Below, one piece after another: positions 58,659-58,857 of a DNA stretch of 58,857 nt. The DNA lies in NCBI GenBank assembly GCA_934176955.1, contig CAKPOS010000009.1, positions 1 through 58,857 on the forward strand, written 5' to 3'. The notes under the pieces were generated by a model, which was not told where the DNA came from, ran no database searches, and saw only the letters and a program-made list of their open reading frames with translations. Positions within the stretch are counted from its first letter, which is position 1. Every line of letters begins with the position of its first letter. The position numbers were made by a program, and so were the translations under genes. The DNA is from an uncultured Bacilli bacterium. Lineage in GTDB: Bacteria; Bacillota_I; Bacilli_A; RF39; UBA660.

Positions 58659-58676
58659 TTTAATCACTTCTTTCTA
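58573..58676. repeat. Direct repeat copy B (truncated rbgA 5' end)
   Basis: Partner of the repeat at 56518-56628, same orientation. Between copy B and the RhuM start lie ~150 bp of non-coding sequence with A/T runs (58421-58571) and no clear -35/-10 pair apart from AT-rich stretches. Confidence 0.9.
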
Positions 58677-58698
58677 TTTTATTTTACCTTAATTGGTA

Positions 58699-58857
58699 TT
58701 ACAATACCACTCTAATCATAAACGCTAATATGATTGATATAATTAAACTATAAATAGTATTTTTAGGATTCTCATATAATACAATGACTGTTCCTATAAA
58801 AATCAATAAATCAATTATACTTTTTAAATCAAAATACCATATTCCAATGTGAAATGA
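58699..58857 (-). CDS. C-terminal end of a membrane protein (partial)
   Basis: The last 52 codons of a leftward gene running out of the window: two hydrophobic segments (SIIDLLIFIGTVIVLYE and IYSLIISIILAFMIRVVL) with a short polar link. It precedes copy B of rbgA and was probably the upstream neighbour of rbgA before the insertion. No family can be named from so short a piece. Confidence 0.6.
   Translation of the reverse strand, partial: SFHIGIWYFDLKSIIDLLIFIGTVIVLYENPKNTIYSLIISIILAFMIRVVL

Overview
The window is about 59 kb of very AT-rich bacterial chromosome. Single-gene markers (rpsP, infC-rpmI-rplT, frr, rny, ruvB, polA, uvrB, rnc, cdaA, gpsB-rnpB class B, rbgA, sirA-yneF order) place it in the low-GC Bacillota. 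The gene set and the style of the surface proteins (SipW/TasA-like N-terminus, Cys-rich GVRP-type lectin-like repeats, Lys/Thr tail on L20) suggest an uncultured, host-associated member of the Bacilli/Mollicutes-related gut lineages. That placement is inference; no rRNA is present. Several genes point to endospore formation: a Cys-rich CotY/CotZ-like coat protein, SpoIIM, and a SirA-like replication inhibitor beside YneF.

Layout. 1-3.5 kb: tRNA-Asp and tRNA-Phe, then a decayed tyrosine-integrase fragment and three A-rich accessory genes (an LRR protein and two unknowns), which look like the remains of an element integrated beside the tRNA. 3.5-8.3 kb: rhodanese, ArsP_2-type permease, membrane MutS-like ATPase, FtsW/RodA-family protein, coat protein. 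8.3-11.2 kb: a large surface protein with two tandem lectin-like domains, a T18 tract lying in the spacer of its candidate promoter and a GC-rich hypervariable-looking patch near its C-terminus, then an orphan Panacea-domain protein. 11.3-29 kb: mostly core genes (gpsB, rnpB, rodZ-like, pgsA, rpsP-khpA, rny, frr, DUF4234/DUF2752, ruvB, an SPFH plus two zinc-ribbon proteins module, tRNA-Met, cdaA-cdaR, infC-rpmI-rplT with an attenuator leader, mtaB, cdsA-rseP). 29-45 kb: envelope proteins, tmk, a GT-C-like membrane protein, a TasA-like protein, a small two-helix VirB2-like protein, polA-mutM, uvrB, spoIIM, an MFS-like protein, an SDR oxidoreductase. 45-58.9 kb: a catalytically degenerate RNase J2-like protein, a GNAT-deaminase fusion, a metal-binding-type lipoprotein lacking its usual histidines, rnc, rhomboid, rodA, a deleted paralogue of the lectin-like gene, dtd, an AI-2E-type transporter, then leftward genes yneF, sirA, recX, rbgA and a RhuM-GNAT gene pair inserted at the 5' end of rbgA between two ~95% identical direct repeats of that 5' end.

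Most promising for follow-up: (i) the lectin-like surface gene, which combines a possibly phase-variable promoter, internal duplication, a local jump in GC at the lectin ligand face and a deletion relic elsewhere in the window; (ii) the RhuM-GNAT module flanked by duplicated rbgA 5' ends; (iii) the SPFH/TIM44-like zinc-ribbon module; (iv) several enzymes or binders that keep their fold but have lost canonical catalytic or metal residues. Starts were re-chosen from Shine-Dalgarno sites where the longest frame began inside a promoter or ribosome binding site. All family calls are from recognition of the protein sequence; no search could be run.
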